Below, one piece after another: positions 16,198 through 24,155 of a stretch of 39,763 nt of DNA (position 1 is the first letter of the stretch; every line of letters starts with the position of its first letter). This stretch comes from an uncultured Lewinella sp. (GTDB lineage Bacteria > Bacteroidota > Bacteroidia > Chitinophagales > Saprospiraceae). The notes under the pieces were generated by a model that did not search any database, had not been told where the DNA came from, and worked only from the letters and a program-made list of their open reading frames with translations. Both the position numbers and the translations under genes were made by a program. The stretch spans positions 1 through 39,763 of the forward strand of contig CAJXPD010000070.1 of NCBI GenBank assembly GCA_913057785.1, written 5' to 3'.

Positions 16198-18912
16198 TTA
16201 GGTCTTCTTCTTTTTCTTTTCTTGCTCTTTCTTTTTCCCGCCTTCCAACTCCCAATCGAAGTGGTCCTCCTCCTCTTCTTCTATTTCAGCTCCAGCTGGC
16301 GGTAGTTTAGCTCCGGCCGGCAAATTTGCCCTCAATTCCTCTTCGGAAGTATCCTCCTCTACTGACCCCCCATATTCAGGGATATCTCGCCAGTCTTCGG
16401 GCTCATCCACCAATTCTATAATGGTTCTGAACTCCTTTTCAAGAGCTTCCTGGATCTCTCTTTTCCGCAATTCGCTGATTTCAAAATCGGACTTTACGCG
16501 CTTCTTCGCTGAGACGACGTTAAAGTCTTCCAATGTACCCAGAATACTGTAGAAAAGATTAAACCAGCCTTTTTTGCGCGCTTTTTTCGGTTTGAGGTTG
16601 GGATCATGCCGGGTGAATTTGGCAGAAATCACTTGCCCCGCATTCACCTTGATATTGTAAGCTATTTCGTGCTCAAAAGAGTGCTCTCCACTAATCGTCA
16701 GATTCAAGGCATTACTTTGAATGAACATCACTGGAATGTAAATCCGCTGGTTCTTAACCTCGAGGAAGTTCTCAATGTTTGTGAATTTAATATTTCGCAG
16801 ATCTTTCACTTTCACAAAAGAAGAGAATCGTTCAAGCATTTCGAAGTCCTTTAAGAATCCATCATGAATGCCAACTCCTGCTAGTACTCGAAGTTTATCA
16901 GTCATGAAGTTGCCTTGATTATCCCAAAAAGCGTAGATCGCGATCTTGGAATCCAAGGTGCCGTCTAAATGCTTATGCGAAAGGACATCTTGTCCAAAGT
17001 TTTCTCCCTGTTGAAAGAATTCTTTAATGTTGATCTTGTTACAAGTCAAGCGCGCCACTAAGCGTGGTTCCTCTTCAATGTAGAAGTTGCCATCTAGGAT
17101 GAAGTTTCCATCCATGGCATTGGTGTTACCCTCAATTGACATTTGACTGTTATCAAAGGTGAGTTTACCGACAAAGTCTTCCCCTTGAATCTTATTGAAA
17201 TTGTATTCCTCGATCTTAGCATTAAAGGTGCCATTAAGGAAGTTAGTGATATGCTCTCTTTTTTGAGATCTTTCTTCTTTTAGTTCCTCTACGGCTACAT
17301 GGGCTGCTTCGGCCTGATCTTCGGTGACGGCGGTCAAGTTCAGCAGTCGATCAAAGTCAATTTCTTTCGAAAATAGGTCGGCAGTAAAAGCCAATTCTGA
17401 CCGTTTAGAGTTTGTAGAGTCAGCAAAGAGAACAGGTATGAAGTTGTAAGCCGTTCCTTGAAACATGATATCACTACCGGCCCCTTCAAGGTTTAGATCT
17501 TCAATGGCTAGTGTATTATCCTGCATAATCAGACGACCATTGTCGATCATCATTTTTTCTTTGTTAATAGTCAGAAAGGCATCATCAAATTCTAACTCCC
17601 CGGAAGCACTTACCCGATTGATTCGGCTCGTGCTAATCATATCTTTATAGCGTCCATTGATCTTAATGTTCTTCAACTCGATTTCCCCTCCTCCATTGTT
17701 TATTCGATAGCTTTCCAGCAAGCCGTAAGCCATTTTGAGAGGAAATACCCCATCCATGGCAAAGTCAATCTTGGGGTCATCCAGATTGTCTACTCTTAGG
17801 TTGAATTCCAGAAGCTCGCGATTAAAATATCCCTTGAACTGATCTATTTTCAGCGTACTACTTCTATTATTGCGATACTTCCCATTATTGAAGCTGGCTA
17901 GGAAAGAAACATCTTTCAAAGTACCGTCCATTTTTGGATTGGTGATCTTGCCATCTTGTAGACGAAGCTCCGCTTTAATTTCTGGGTTTTTCGTAGCACT
18001 TGATTCTCCGTGCATCGTGGCTTCAACTATAAATTTACCCGTGCTTGAAAAGTCACTGAAAGAAGCCAGTTGTTCTTCAGGTAGTAGTTGAATCATGGTC
18101 CCTAAACTACTCTTTTCACTAGTAAAGAAGAGATCATAGAAGAGGGCTTCTCCTTGATTCTCTATTTCACCATCCACCTTGAATACATTTGACTCTACTT
18201 CCATCACTACATCCTCGAATTTATAGACTCCATTGGCAAGATCGATGAATAGATTGGCATCATATTCTATATGCTTACCTGCCAAATATCTCGCCCCTTC
18301 TAATTCCAGGAATCGAGTCACGATACTTGCATCACTATCCAGCGAAAACTGTTCTGTTGAAAATTTCCCGGAGAAATTGGCATTGATTACTTTGGCTACC
18401 ACCTCTTGTTTGGCCCTTTGATCCGAGTAGATCAGTTCCATATCTTCCAATTGGGCCTTATTAACGGCAATAGTCGGACCTTTACCCCCCTTGGTTTCTT
18501 CCTCTTCTTCGGTGCTGGTTTCATAAATCACATAATTGGCCTTCCCTTTTTTATCCACTTCCACTTGTAGAGCCCCGTTGGACACTACTACCGACTTCAC
18601 TTTAATGGTCGATCCCAATAGACTAAATAAACCCATCTTGAAGGCGACCTGTTCCGCTTCCAATAAAACGCCGCCTTTATTGTCCTCAACTATTACCCCT
18701 TTGAGATTTGCGGAAATGTTAGGGAAACTTCTCACTACTGTGAGGTCAAAATCCTCTACCTCCAGCGAGGAGGTCAGGTTTTTATTGATCTCTGAAAGAA
18801 TTGTTTTTTCAATCTTGCTTTGGAAGATACTAGCAAGGAATGTGGCTAATACGATGAGGACTAGTAGGCTGATACCACTAATGATGGCGAATTTTTTGAG
18901 GAACTTTTTCAT
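16198..18912 (-). CDS. AsmA family protein (AsmA-like C-terminal region)
   Basis: 904 residues with a single N-terminal membrane anchor (IISGISLLVLIVLATFLASIF, residues about 9-30) and a long periplasmic part rich in beta strands. The opening KIEKTILSEINKNLTSSLEV with FDLTVVRSFPNISANLKGV is the typical AsmA N-terminal pattern, and the region around LDGTLDSKIAIYAFWDNQGN to FLEVKNQRIYIPVMFIQSN (about 650-750) fits the AsmA-like C-terminal domain. AsmA relatives (TamB, YhdP) form lipid-transport bridges between inner and outer membranes; a similar envelope role is inferred. The end is unusual: an acidic stretch (EIEEEEEDHFDWELEGG) followed by a lysine-rich tail. Convergent with the permease. Confidence 0.9.
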   Translation of the reverse strand: MKKFLKKFAIISGISLLVLIVLATFLASIFQSKIEKTILSEINKNLTSSLEVEDFDLTVVRSFPNISANLKGVIVEDNKGGVLLEAEQVAFKMGLFSLLGSTIKVKSVVVSNGALQVEVDKKGKANYVIYETSTEEEEETKGGKGPTIAVNKAQLEDMELIYSDQRAKQEVVAKVINANFSGKFSTEQFSLDSDASIVTRFLELEGARYLAGKHIEYDANLFIDLANGVYKFEDVVMEVESNVFKVDGEIENQGEALFYDLFFTSEKSSLGTMIQLLPEEQLASFSDFSSTGKFIVEATMHGESSATKNPEIKAELRLQDGKITNPKMDGTLKDVSFLASFNNGKYRNNRSSTLKIDQFKGYFNRELLEFNLRVDNLDDPKIDFAMDGVFPLKMAYGLLESYRINNGGGEIELKNIKINGRYKDMISTSRINRVSASGELEFDDAFLTINKEKMMIDNGRLIMQDNTLAIEDLNLEGAGSDIMFQGTAYNFIPVLFADSTNSKRSELAFTADLFSKEIDFDRLLNLTAVTEDQAEAAHVAVEELKEERSQKREHITNFLNGTFNAKIEEYNFNKIQGEDFVGKLTFDNSQMSIEGNTNAMDGNFILDGNFYIEEEPRLVARLTCNKINIKEFFQQGENFGQDVLSHKHLDGTLDSKIAIYAFWDNQGNFMTDKLRVLAGVGIHDGFLKDFEMLERFSSFVKVKDLRNIKFTNIENFLEVKNQRIYIPVMFIQSNALNLTISGEHSFEHEIAYNIKVNAGQVISAKFTRHDPNLKPKKARKKGWFNLFYSILGTLEDFNVVSAKKRVKSDFEISELRKREIQEALEKEFRTIIELVDEPEDWRDIPEYGGSVEEDTSEEELRANLPAGAKLPPAGAEIEEEEEDHFDWELEGGKKKEQEKKKKKT

Positions 18913-19149
18913 CTATAGAAGGGTTGGGAGTGAAAAGGGTTATAAAGATACTTCAGTACTGATAAAATAGCTAGTTTTCGCTGGCGACCAAGGTACTTTA
19001 CCTTAGGTTTCCACGAAAATTCTCCATACTATTCCTTCAGTTTCATAGGGTTAGCGCGGGTTCCTATTGATTAAATGCTTGAAAATCAATATTTATTATA
19101 CCCTAAGCCTCAGTTTGTGTAATTTTTTTTGGATTTTTTTCACCAAAGA

Positions 19150-19181
19150 TTTGCACTGTATAAATCAGGAATATATATTTG
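19150..19181 (+). promoter_or_regulatory. Promoter of the tRNA-Val gene
   Basis: TTTG (19150-19153), a 20-nt spacer, then TATATTTG (19174-19181) is a full match to the Bacteroidota sigma factor consensus TTTG-N(19-21)-TAnnTTTG. It is the best promoter in the window, 18 nt before the tRNA 5' end. Confidence 0.82.
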
Positions 19182-19199
19182 CACTCGCTTTTAGAGAAA

Positions 19200-19274
19200 G
19201 GGCGGTTAGCTCAGTTGGTTCAGAGCACCTGGTTTACACCCAGGGGGTCGGGAGTTCGAGTCTCTCACCGCCCA
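19200..19274 (+). tRNA. tRNA-Val (anticodon UAC)
   Basis: Complete cloverleaf: acceptor GGGCGGT (19200-19206) pairs with ACCGCCC (19267-19273), D arm GCTCAGTTGGTTCAGAGC, anticodon arm CCTGG-TTTACAC-CCAGG with TAC at positions 34-36, T arm GGGAG-TTCGAGT-CTCTC with one G-U pair, discriminator A at 19274. CCA is encoded at 19275-19277. A strong promoter precedes and a terminator follows immediately, so it is an independent single-tRNA unit. Confidence 0.97.
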
Positions 19275-19277
19275 CCA

Positions 19278-19305
19278 AAGGCCTCCAATTTGGAGGCCTT
19301 TTTTT
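19278..19305 (+). terminator. Terminator of tRNA-Val
   Basis: AAGGCCTCCA (19278-19287) and TGGAGGCCTT (19291-19300) form ten perfect pairs with a 3-nt loop, continuing into five more T. It begins right after the encoded CCA. Confidence 0.92.
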
Positions 19306-19327
19306 ATGCGCGTTCTCAAAGCATTTC

Positions 19328-19489
19328 ATGAATTACGTATACATTCTGTATTCCAGGCTGCTGGATAGATATTACATTGGTTATTGCGGTACGTCCGTTG
19401 CAGACGGTTTAGCTAAGCACCTCAGTAATCATAAAGGCTATACGGGGCGGGCTAAAGATTGGATCATCTGCTACACACTCCCCAAAACC
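19328..19489 (+). pseudogene. Truncated GIY-YIG endonuclease (5' remnant)
   Basis: From ATG 19328 the frame reads MNYVYILYSRLLDRYYIGY, then LAKHLSNHKGYTGRAKDW and IICYT. This is the N-terminal half of a small GIY-YIG nuclease (UPF0213-like; usually about 80-100 residues): YVYIL stands for GIY and YYIGY for YIG. The homology stops near 19480, about 10 nt before the stop of the convergent SDR gene, and the frame then runs into antisense SDR sequence to 19678. The catalytic Glu of the second half is missing, and the Arg normally preceding L-x-KH appears as Gly. I therefore read it as a decayed stump left by a deletion. GIY-YIG genes often follow tRNA genes in this phylum (recollection). Confidence 0.7.
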
Positions 19490-20239
19490 TCATCCGCGCC
19501 CCATATAAGGCATGCCACTCGCCATGATCGTGACGAATGGCATATTTGCGGAGAGCGGAAGCCGAGCCATATGCAGTACGGCATCAGCTACGTGTTGGAC
19601 ATCCATGGTGGGCTCGATGGCAATGGAGCCATCCGCCTGGGGTACACCGCTGGGCATCCTGGCAGCCATGGGAGTTAGCGCGTTTCCAATATCAATCTGA
19701 CTACAGCGTATCTTATATTTTCTGCCATCAAGGGCGATCGACTTGGTAAGGCCACTGATAGCGTGTTTGCTCGCGGTATAAGCTGCTGAGTTGGGTCGTG
19801 GAGTATGAGCCGAAATAGATCCATTGTTGATAATACGGCCGCCGGGAGGGTTCTGTGTTTTCATGAGTTTGAAGGCAGCTTGGGCACAAAGAAAGCTACC
19901 GGTGAGATTAGTCGATACGACTTGATTCCATTGGTCCAAGGAGAGATCCTCGAAAGGTATACCCGGCACATTAGTACCTGCATTATTAAATAACACATCT
20001 AATCGCCCAAATTTGGATGCTACTGTTGAAAACAGATGGCGTACCGAATCAGGATCGTTGACATCCGTGACAATGCAAGTACCATGTGTAGCAGCAGACC
20101 CTGCTGCTTCCAATGTGGACTCTAGTCTTGAAAGGTTTCGGCCACATAGAATGACTTGAAAATCATTTTCCAATAAGGTGATCGCAGTATATTTTCCAAT
20201 ACCGGACCCTGCTCCAGTGATGACGGCAATTTTCTTCAT
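19490..20239 (-). CDS. SDR family oxidoreductase
   Basis: 249-residue classical short-chain dehydrogenase. Nucleotide-binding TGAGSGIG at 8-15, NNAG at 85-88, and the catalytic Ser141-Tyr154-Lys158 set (SISAHTPRPNSAAYTASK). The Asp in VTDVND and Arg34 in CGRN, following the second strand, hint at NADP preference. The end ASGMPYMGRG matches the conserved C-terminus of one SDR subfamily, so the gene is complete despite lying against a truncated neighbour. Substrate unknown. Single minus-strand gene; a terminator of the next upstream minus gene lies in its 5' gap, so it has its own promoter. Confidence 0.92.
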   Translation of the reverse strand: MKKIAVITGAGSGIGKYTAITLLENDFQVILCGRNLSRLESTLEAAGSAATHGTCIVTDVNDPDSVRHLFSTVASKFGRLDVLFNNAGTNVPGIPFEDLSLDQWNQVVSTNLTGSFLCAQAAFKLMKTQNPPGGRIINNGSISAHTPRPNSAAYTASKHAISGLTKSIALDGRKYKIRCSQIDIGNALTPMAARMPSGVPQADGSIAIEPTMDVQHVADAVLHMARLPLSANMPFVTIMASGMPYMGRG

Positions 20240-20274
20240 ACTGCAATTTGCGATTTTCCGTTCGTATGTAAAGC

Positions 20275-20304
20275 AAAAAAAAGGGCTAGGAAACTTCCTA
20301 GCCC
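20275..20304 (-). terminator. Terminator of the 178-residue membrane protein gene
   Basis: On the minus strand GGGCTAGGAA and TTCCTAGCCC (20295-20304 and 20283-20292) form a ten-pair stem followed by eight T (the A-run at 20275-20282). It lies 24 nt after the stop at 20328. Confidence 0.9.
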
Positions 20305-20327
20305 AATGTTGTCTTTAACTATAATCT

Positions 20328-20864
20328 TTATTTCGTCAGCCACCAGCCCAGCCAGGCGCCCGTTATGGTCCACTGGACAATAGCATCTATTAAGTCAGGT
20401 ATGGAATTGGTTTCAAACCAAATACTATTGAGATAGTTGATCGTGAAATAGCCGATTAAGCCAACGGCCAAGGAAGCCATCACAGAAGTCTGAAAAGTAA
20501 GATTGGCCATTTTCATCAGTAGCCATGCCAATAAGAAGGCAGAAACAAAGTCTATAATGAAGCCTCGCAACATATTCATGCCCATATTATTCGAGAGAGA
20601 GTCATGGTAGGAGACCATGGCCCAGGGCTTGCCCAACCTTTCGTTCATAAGCGCTTCTTCCTCTTCCATAGAGGCTCCGATCTCTGCACGAGGGAGAAAA
20701 TAGGTACCTGCTTCCAAATTTTCTTCAAGAACCTTCAAGATGGCATCTTGATTGGGGGTATGCCCCATCTGGCTATTGTGTATACCGAGTAAAGCAAAGG
20801 AGAGAAATTGCCAGACAAAAAGGATCAGCGCACCCACTAAGGCACCAATGAGCAGTTTTTTCAT
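20328..20864 (-). CDS. Hypothetical four-helix membrane protein
   Basis: 178 residues, four predicted membrane segments (about 5-27, 100-118, 126-145 and 158-176) with a soluble loop between the first and second containing an acidic run (GASMEEEEALMNERLGKPW). The organisation, with a short N-terminal MKKLLIGALVGALILFVWQF segment and a GFIIDFVSAFLLAWLLMKM second segment, looks like a conserved small inner-membrane family in Bacteroidota, but I do not know a function. It is transcribed alone: terminator directly after, divergent GH92 gene before. Confidence 0.75.
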   Translation of the reverse strand: MKKLLIGALVGALILFVWQFLSFALLGIHNSQMGHTPNQDAILKVLEENLEAGTYFLPRAEIGASMEEEEALMNERLGKPWAMVSYHDSLSNNMGMNMLRGFIIDFVSAFLLAWLLMKMANLTFQTSVMASLAVGLIGYFTINYLNSIWFETNSIPDLIDAIVQWTITGAWLGWWLTK

Positions 20865-21051
20865 GATAAAATGGTTTAATAGATGGTTTAGAAATTATTT
20901 GTTTCTAAAATTAAACAAAAAAATGCAAACAACATAAGGTTGTACCTGTGTTTGTTTTATCATGATGTACTAATGTTACCTACCAATCAATACTTGATTT
21001 CAGAGATTTAGTTGCATCTTGGGTGTGATCGGGAAACTCTTGCTTTACTAT

Positions 21052-21059
21052 TATCTTTG
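21052..21059 (+). promoter_or_regulatory. -7 promoter element (TATCTTTG) of the GH92 gene
   Basis: Exact TAnnTTTG match 24 nt before ATG 21084, implying a very short leader. No good -33 element at the expected place. It supports the 21084 start over an in-frame ATG at 21012. Confidence 0.55.
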
Positions 21060-21083
21060 CTGACTAGAATTAACAAAACGAAT

Positions 21084-23363
21084 ATGTCAAGCCAATCTAC
21101 AACTCTAGTTCTTAGCCTATTTGCCCTTCTATTATTTACTCATTGTACCAGTGAGGATACGGATTCAACTACAACCACTATAGATCCGCTGAGCTATGTG
21201 GACCCTTTTATAGGAACTGGATACCACGGGCATACCTTTCCAGGACCAACGCTTCCTTATGGTATGGTACAACTGAGCCCCGATACCCGCCTTCCTGGTT
21301 GGGATGCTTCCAGTGGTTATCATTATTCTGATTCGACTATTTATGGTTTTTCACACACCCATTTAAGTGGAACGGGTATCGGAGATATGGGAGATATTCT
21401 CTTTCTACCGTACACTGGAGAGGATAATGTAGAACTGCTGGCCTATTTCGACAAGGATACGGAAAAAGCCTCGGCAGGCTATTATGAGGTGCAATTGGAA
21501 AACTACGATGTCAGAGCGGAATTGACTAGCACCCTGAGGACAGGCATGCATCGCTATATCTATCCAGCAGGTACGGACAAAAAATTGTCCATCGACCTAG
21601 GACATATCTTACAAGCCAATTGGGGGCATAAGAGCCTGGAAGGAGCTATCGAAGTCGTGGATAACAAAACCTTGAAAGGATATCGTATTTCCAGTGGATG
21701 GGCGCACGACCATCCAGTACATTTCTATGCTGAGTTTTCCACTCCTTTCCAAATTACACAAGCTAAGGATGGTGAGCAGTTGATTGGCAACGATAAATTA
21801 GAAGGTCGCGAATTGCAGGTATCCTTGAGTTTTCCAGATGCAAACCTTGAAGAGGTGTTGGTTAAAGTAGGTTTATCTTCCGTTGATTCGGAAGGAGCGA
21901 AAAAGAATCTAGAGGAAGAAAATCCTGATTGGGATTTTGAAGGAATAAGAGCGGGCGCTGAAGACACGTGGCGGGAAGCTTTATCGAAGATAGAAGTGAA
22001 AAGTCAGGAGGAGGATGTCTTAAAGAATTTTTACACCGCTCTATATCATTCCATGGTGGCGCCGATGCTAGCACAGGATGTGGATGGCCGTTATCGCGGA
22101 ATGGATAAGGCCATTCATCAAGCCCCTACTGGCTTTACTAACTATACGGTCTTTTCTCTTTGGGATACCTTTCGAGCACTACATCCTTTAATGACCATCA
22201 TTGATCAGGAAAAAACGAAGGAATGGGTAGCTTCACTTTTGAGGAAGTATGAACAAGGAGGTGTACTGCCCAAATGGCCATTGGCGAGTAACTATACCGG
22301 GACGATGGTAGGCTACCCAGCTGCAGCCATGATCGCAGATGCGATTGTAAAAGATATCGACGGCATTGATCTAAAGAAAGCCTTGGAAGCTACAGTCTAT
22401 AGTTCAGAATATCATCCAGAAACGATCTCCAAGATGATAGAACCACGTGCCCAGCAGTTGATGCCGAAGCATTTGGATTTTATCGGTAAAATGGGGTATA
22501 TACCGGCAGATTCAGTACGTCAGTCTGTTTCTTATGGATTGGAATGTGCTTATTATGATTTCTGTATTTCCAGGATAGCTTTGAAAGCGGGTGATCAAGA
22601 CATGGCCGAGCAATATGCGCGCCGGAGCTTGAACTATCAAAAATATTTTGATCCAAATTGGGGCTTTATGCGAGGTAAGCTAGCCAATGGAGAATGGCAA
22701 GAACCTTTCAATCCTAATTATTCGGATCATGACATTAGCCCATATGTAGAAGGCAATGCTTGGCAATGGTCTTGGTTTGTACCTCATGATGTAAGTGGGT
22801 TTAAGGATTTGTTCGGTTCTAAGGAACGGTTTGTGACCCAATTGGACTCTTTGTTTACAACAAGCTCGGACATAGAGGGAGAGAATGCCTCAGCTGATAT
22901 TACAGGATTGATTGGACAGTATGCACACGGGAATGAACCAAGTCATCACGTCATTCACTTCTACAACTATCTCGGAGAGTCGGCGAAGGCGCAGCAAAGA
23001 ATTGATCAAGTACTGCAAACCTTGTATGCTCCTACTCCTGCTGGCATCTCTGGCAATGAAGATTGTGGAGCTATGTCGGCTTGGTATGTGTTGAATGCAC
23101 TAGGATTCTATCAAATATGCCCTGGGAAGCCAGAGTATTCCATTGGACGCCCGATGGTGGATCAAGCAGTGATCCGCTTGGAAAACGGAAAAACCTTCGA
23201 GATTCGGGTGAAAAACAATAGTACCAAGCATCCTTATGTTGCCCAGGTAAAATTGAATGGAGAGGTGTTAGATCAACCGTTTTTTGATCATACGACCCTG
23301 ATGGCTGGCGGGGTATTAGAATTTGAGATGACGGATCAAATTCCTGCAATCGATGGGAACTAA
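21084..23363 (+). CDS. GH92 family glycosidase (alpha-mannosidase type), lipoprotein
   Basis: 759 residues from ATG 21084. Signal region SLFALLLFTHC suggests a lipoprotein (Cys21), so the enzyme is probably periplasmic or surface-tethered. GH92 signatures: YVDPFIGTGYHGHTFPG near 38-54, PYGMVQLSPDT (58-68), GYHYSDSTIYGFSHTHLSGTG (78-98, split by eye), then the catalytic (alpha/alpha)6 domain with LWDTFRALHPL, EGNAWQWSWFVPHD, GNEPSHH and GNEDCGAMSAWYVLNALGFY. GH92 enzymes are Ca-dependent exo-acting alpha-mannosidases. There is no SusC/SusD pair here, so it is not part of a classic polysaccharide utilisation locus within the window. The gene is intact. Confidence 0.95.
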   Translation: MSSQSTTLVLSLFALLLFTHCTSEDTDSTTTTIDPLSYVDPFIGTGYHGHTFPGPTLPYGMVQLSPDTRLPGWDASSGYHYSDSTIYGFSHTHLSGTGIGDMGDILFLPYTGEDNVELLAYFDKDTEKASAGYYEVQLENYDVRAELTSTLRTGMHRYIYPAGTDKKLSIDLGHILQANWGHKSLEGAIEVVDNKTLKGYRISSGWAHDHPVHFYAEFSTPFQITQAKDGEQLIGNDKLEGRELQVSLSFPDANLEEVLVKVGLSSVDSEGAKKNLEEENPDWDFEGIRAGAEDTWREALSKIEVKSQEEDVLKNFYTALYHSMVAPMLAQDVDGRYRGMDKAIHQAPTGFTNYTVFSLWDTFRALHPLMTIIDQEKTKEWVASLLRKYEQGGVLPKWPLASNYTGTMVGYPAAAMIADAIVKDIDGIDLKKALEATVYSSEYHPETISKMIEPRAQQLMPKHLDFIGKMGYIPADSVRQSVSYGLECAYYDFCISRIALKAGDQDMAEQYARRSLNYQKYFDPNWGFMRGKLANGEWQEPFNPNYSDHDISPYVEGNAWQWSWFVPHDVSGFKDLFGSKERFVTQLDSLFTTSSDIEGENASADITGLIGQYAHGNEPSHHVIHFYNYLGESAKAQQRIDQVLQTLYAPTPAGISGNEDCGAMSAWYVLNALGFYQICPGKPEYSIGRPMVDQAVIRLENGKTFEIRVKNNSTKHPYVAQVKLNGEVLDQPFFDHTTLMAGGVLEFEMTDQIPAIDGN

Positions 23364-23529
23364 AATTCTTGGATTTAGGTTTTACTAGTAACAACTTTAA
23401 AGAGCTATTTGTAGCTCCATGACAACTTCCAAATAACAACAACTTGCTCGATACGATACGGCTCTGAAACCAGCAAGTAACACATCTTACGACGCTCTAA
23501 TGAAATTGTGGTCTTATATCGTCCACTAC

Positions 23530-23564
23530 CTAACTGAGTAATGAATTGGCATTACCTCAGTTAG
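23530..23564 (+). terminator. Stem-loop after the GH92 gene, possible terminator
   Basis: CTAACTGAGTAATG (23530-23543) pairs with CATTA-C-CTCAGTTAG (23550-23564) over 14 positions with one bulged C and an AATTGG loop. It is 167 nt after the GH92 stop and not followed by a clear T-run, so a terminator role is only plausible. The rest of 23364-23607 shows nothing else. Confidence 0.4.
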
Positions 23565-23607
23565 CTATCCTATTGTATTCATTCGTAAATCTCTCAATTC
23601 CTATCGT

Positions 23608-23880
23608 ATGACAGAAACGCGCAGACTCCAGAATGTGGCTGAGAATTGGCAAGTGCTAATCAAGTGTTTGTCTCTTTTGGGCCAAGAAACGCTTTCCGAT
23701 ATTCAAAGTGGTAACATAGACAAGAAGCATCTATTAGAACTGCTTCAGTTGATCATTAAGCATGCTAGCAAGATGCGTGCAGATGTTCATTTACTGCAAT
23801 TGAGTGAAAGGATCAAAACACAAAAAGACATTGAAGATCTAATCCAGAAACTCTCAGCGGACAAAACGACCGCGGAATAA
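23608..23880 (+). CDS. Small helical hypothetical protein
   Basis: 90 residues, no signal peptide, no cysteine motif beyond a single Cys. Almost entirely helical with heptad-like leucine spacing (KHLLELLQLIIKHASKM, RIKTQKDIEDLIQKL), so it may form a small coiled coil or helical bundle. I do not recognise the family. It stands alone between the GH92 gene and moaA, with 243 and 275 nt gaps. The codon use looks like that of its neighbours. Confidence 0.55.
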   Translation: MTETRRLQNVAENWQVLIKCLSLLGQETLSDIQSGNIDKKHLLELLQLIIKHASKMRADVHLLQLSERIKTQKDIEDLIQKLSADKTTAE

Positions 23881-24107
23881 ATTCTACCAAGGAAATCTAA
23901 TCTTGCAAGTGAAATAAGTCTTCCATTTTTCGCCGACCACAGATCTCGATTTCGGTCTGGTCAATAACTCCCCTTGCCTAGCTCATTCGTATACGTATTG
24001 CTGGCGTGGATTTTTTCAAAAAAATCAAGGAATTTCATTTTAGCAAAACAATCTGTGGTCTTTTCCTATTCCTTTAGAAGAACCATTTTCTTTTAGGCAG
24101 AACTATA

Positions 24108-24140
24108 AAGTCAGCCGATATTGATTATTTTGGCTGACTT
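24108..24140. promoter_or_regulatory. Inverted repeat in the moaA leader
   Basis: AAGTCAGCC (24108-24116) and GGCTGACTT (24132-24140) are perfect 9-bp arms 15 nt apart, ending 15 nt before the moaA ATG. It could be an operator dyad or a leader hairpin that masks ribosome entry. It does not resemble the molybdenum cofactor riboswitch, which is much larger. Confidence 0.5.
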
Positions 24141-24155
24141 AAAGGAAAATACTCC

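Noticed and set aside
18536..18970. 144-codon plus-strand frame opposite the AsmA gene
   Set aside because: Antisense shadow of a well-supported coding region; no recognisable protein features.
19067..19678. 203-codon open frame spanning the tRNA-Val, its terminator, the GIY-YIG remnant and antisense SDR sequence
   Set aside because: It runs through a structural RNA gene and a terminator; only the part from 19328 to about 19480 shows protein homology.
24011..24028. GATTTTTT/AAAAAATC hairpin before moaA as a terminator
   Set aside because: AT-only stem with a 2-nt loop, too unstable and far from any upstream gene end to call.
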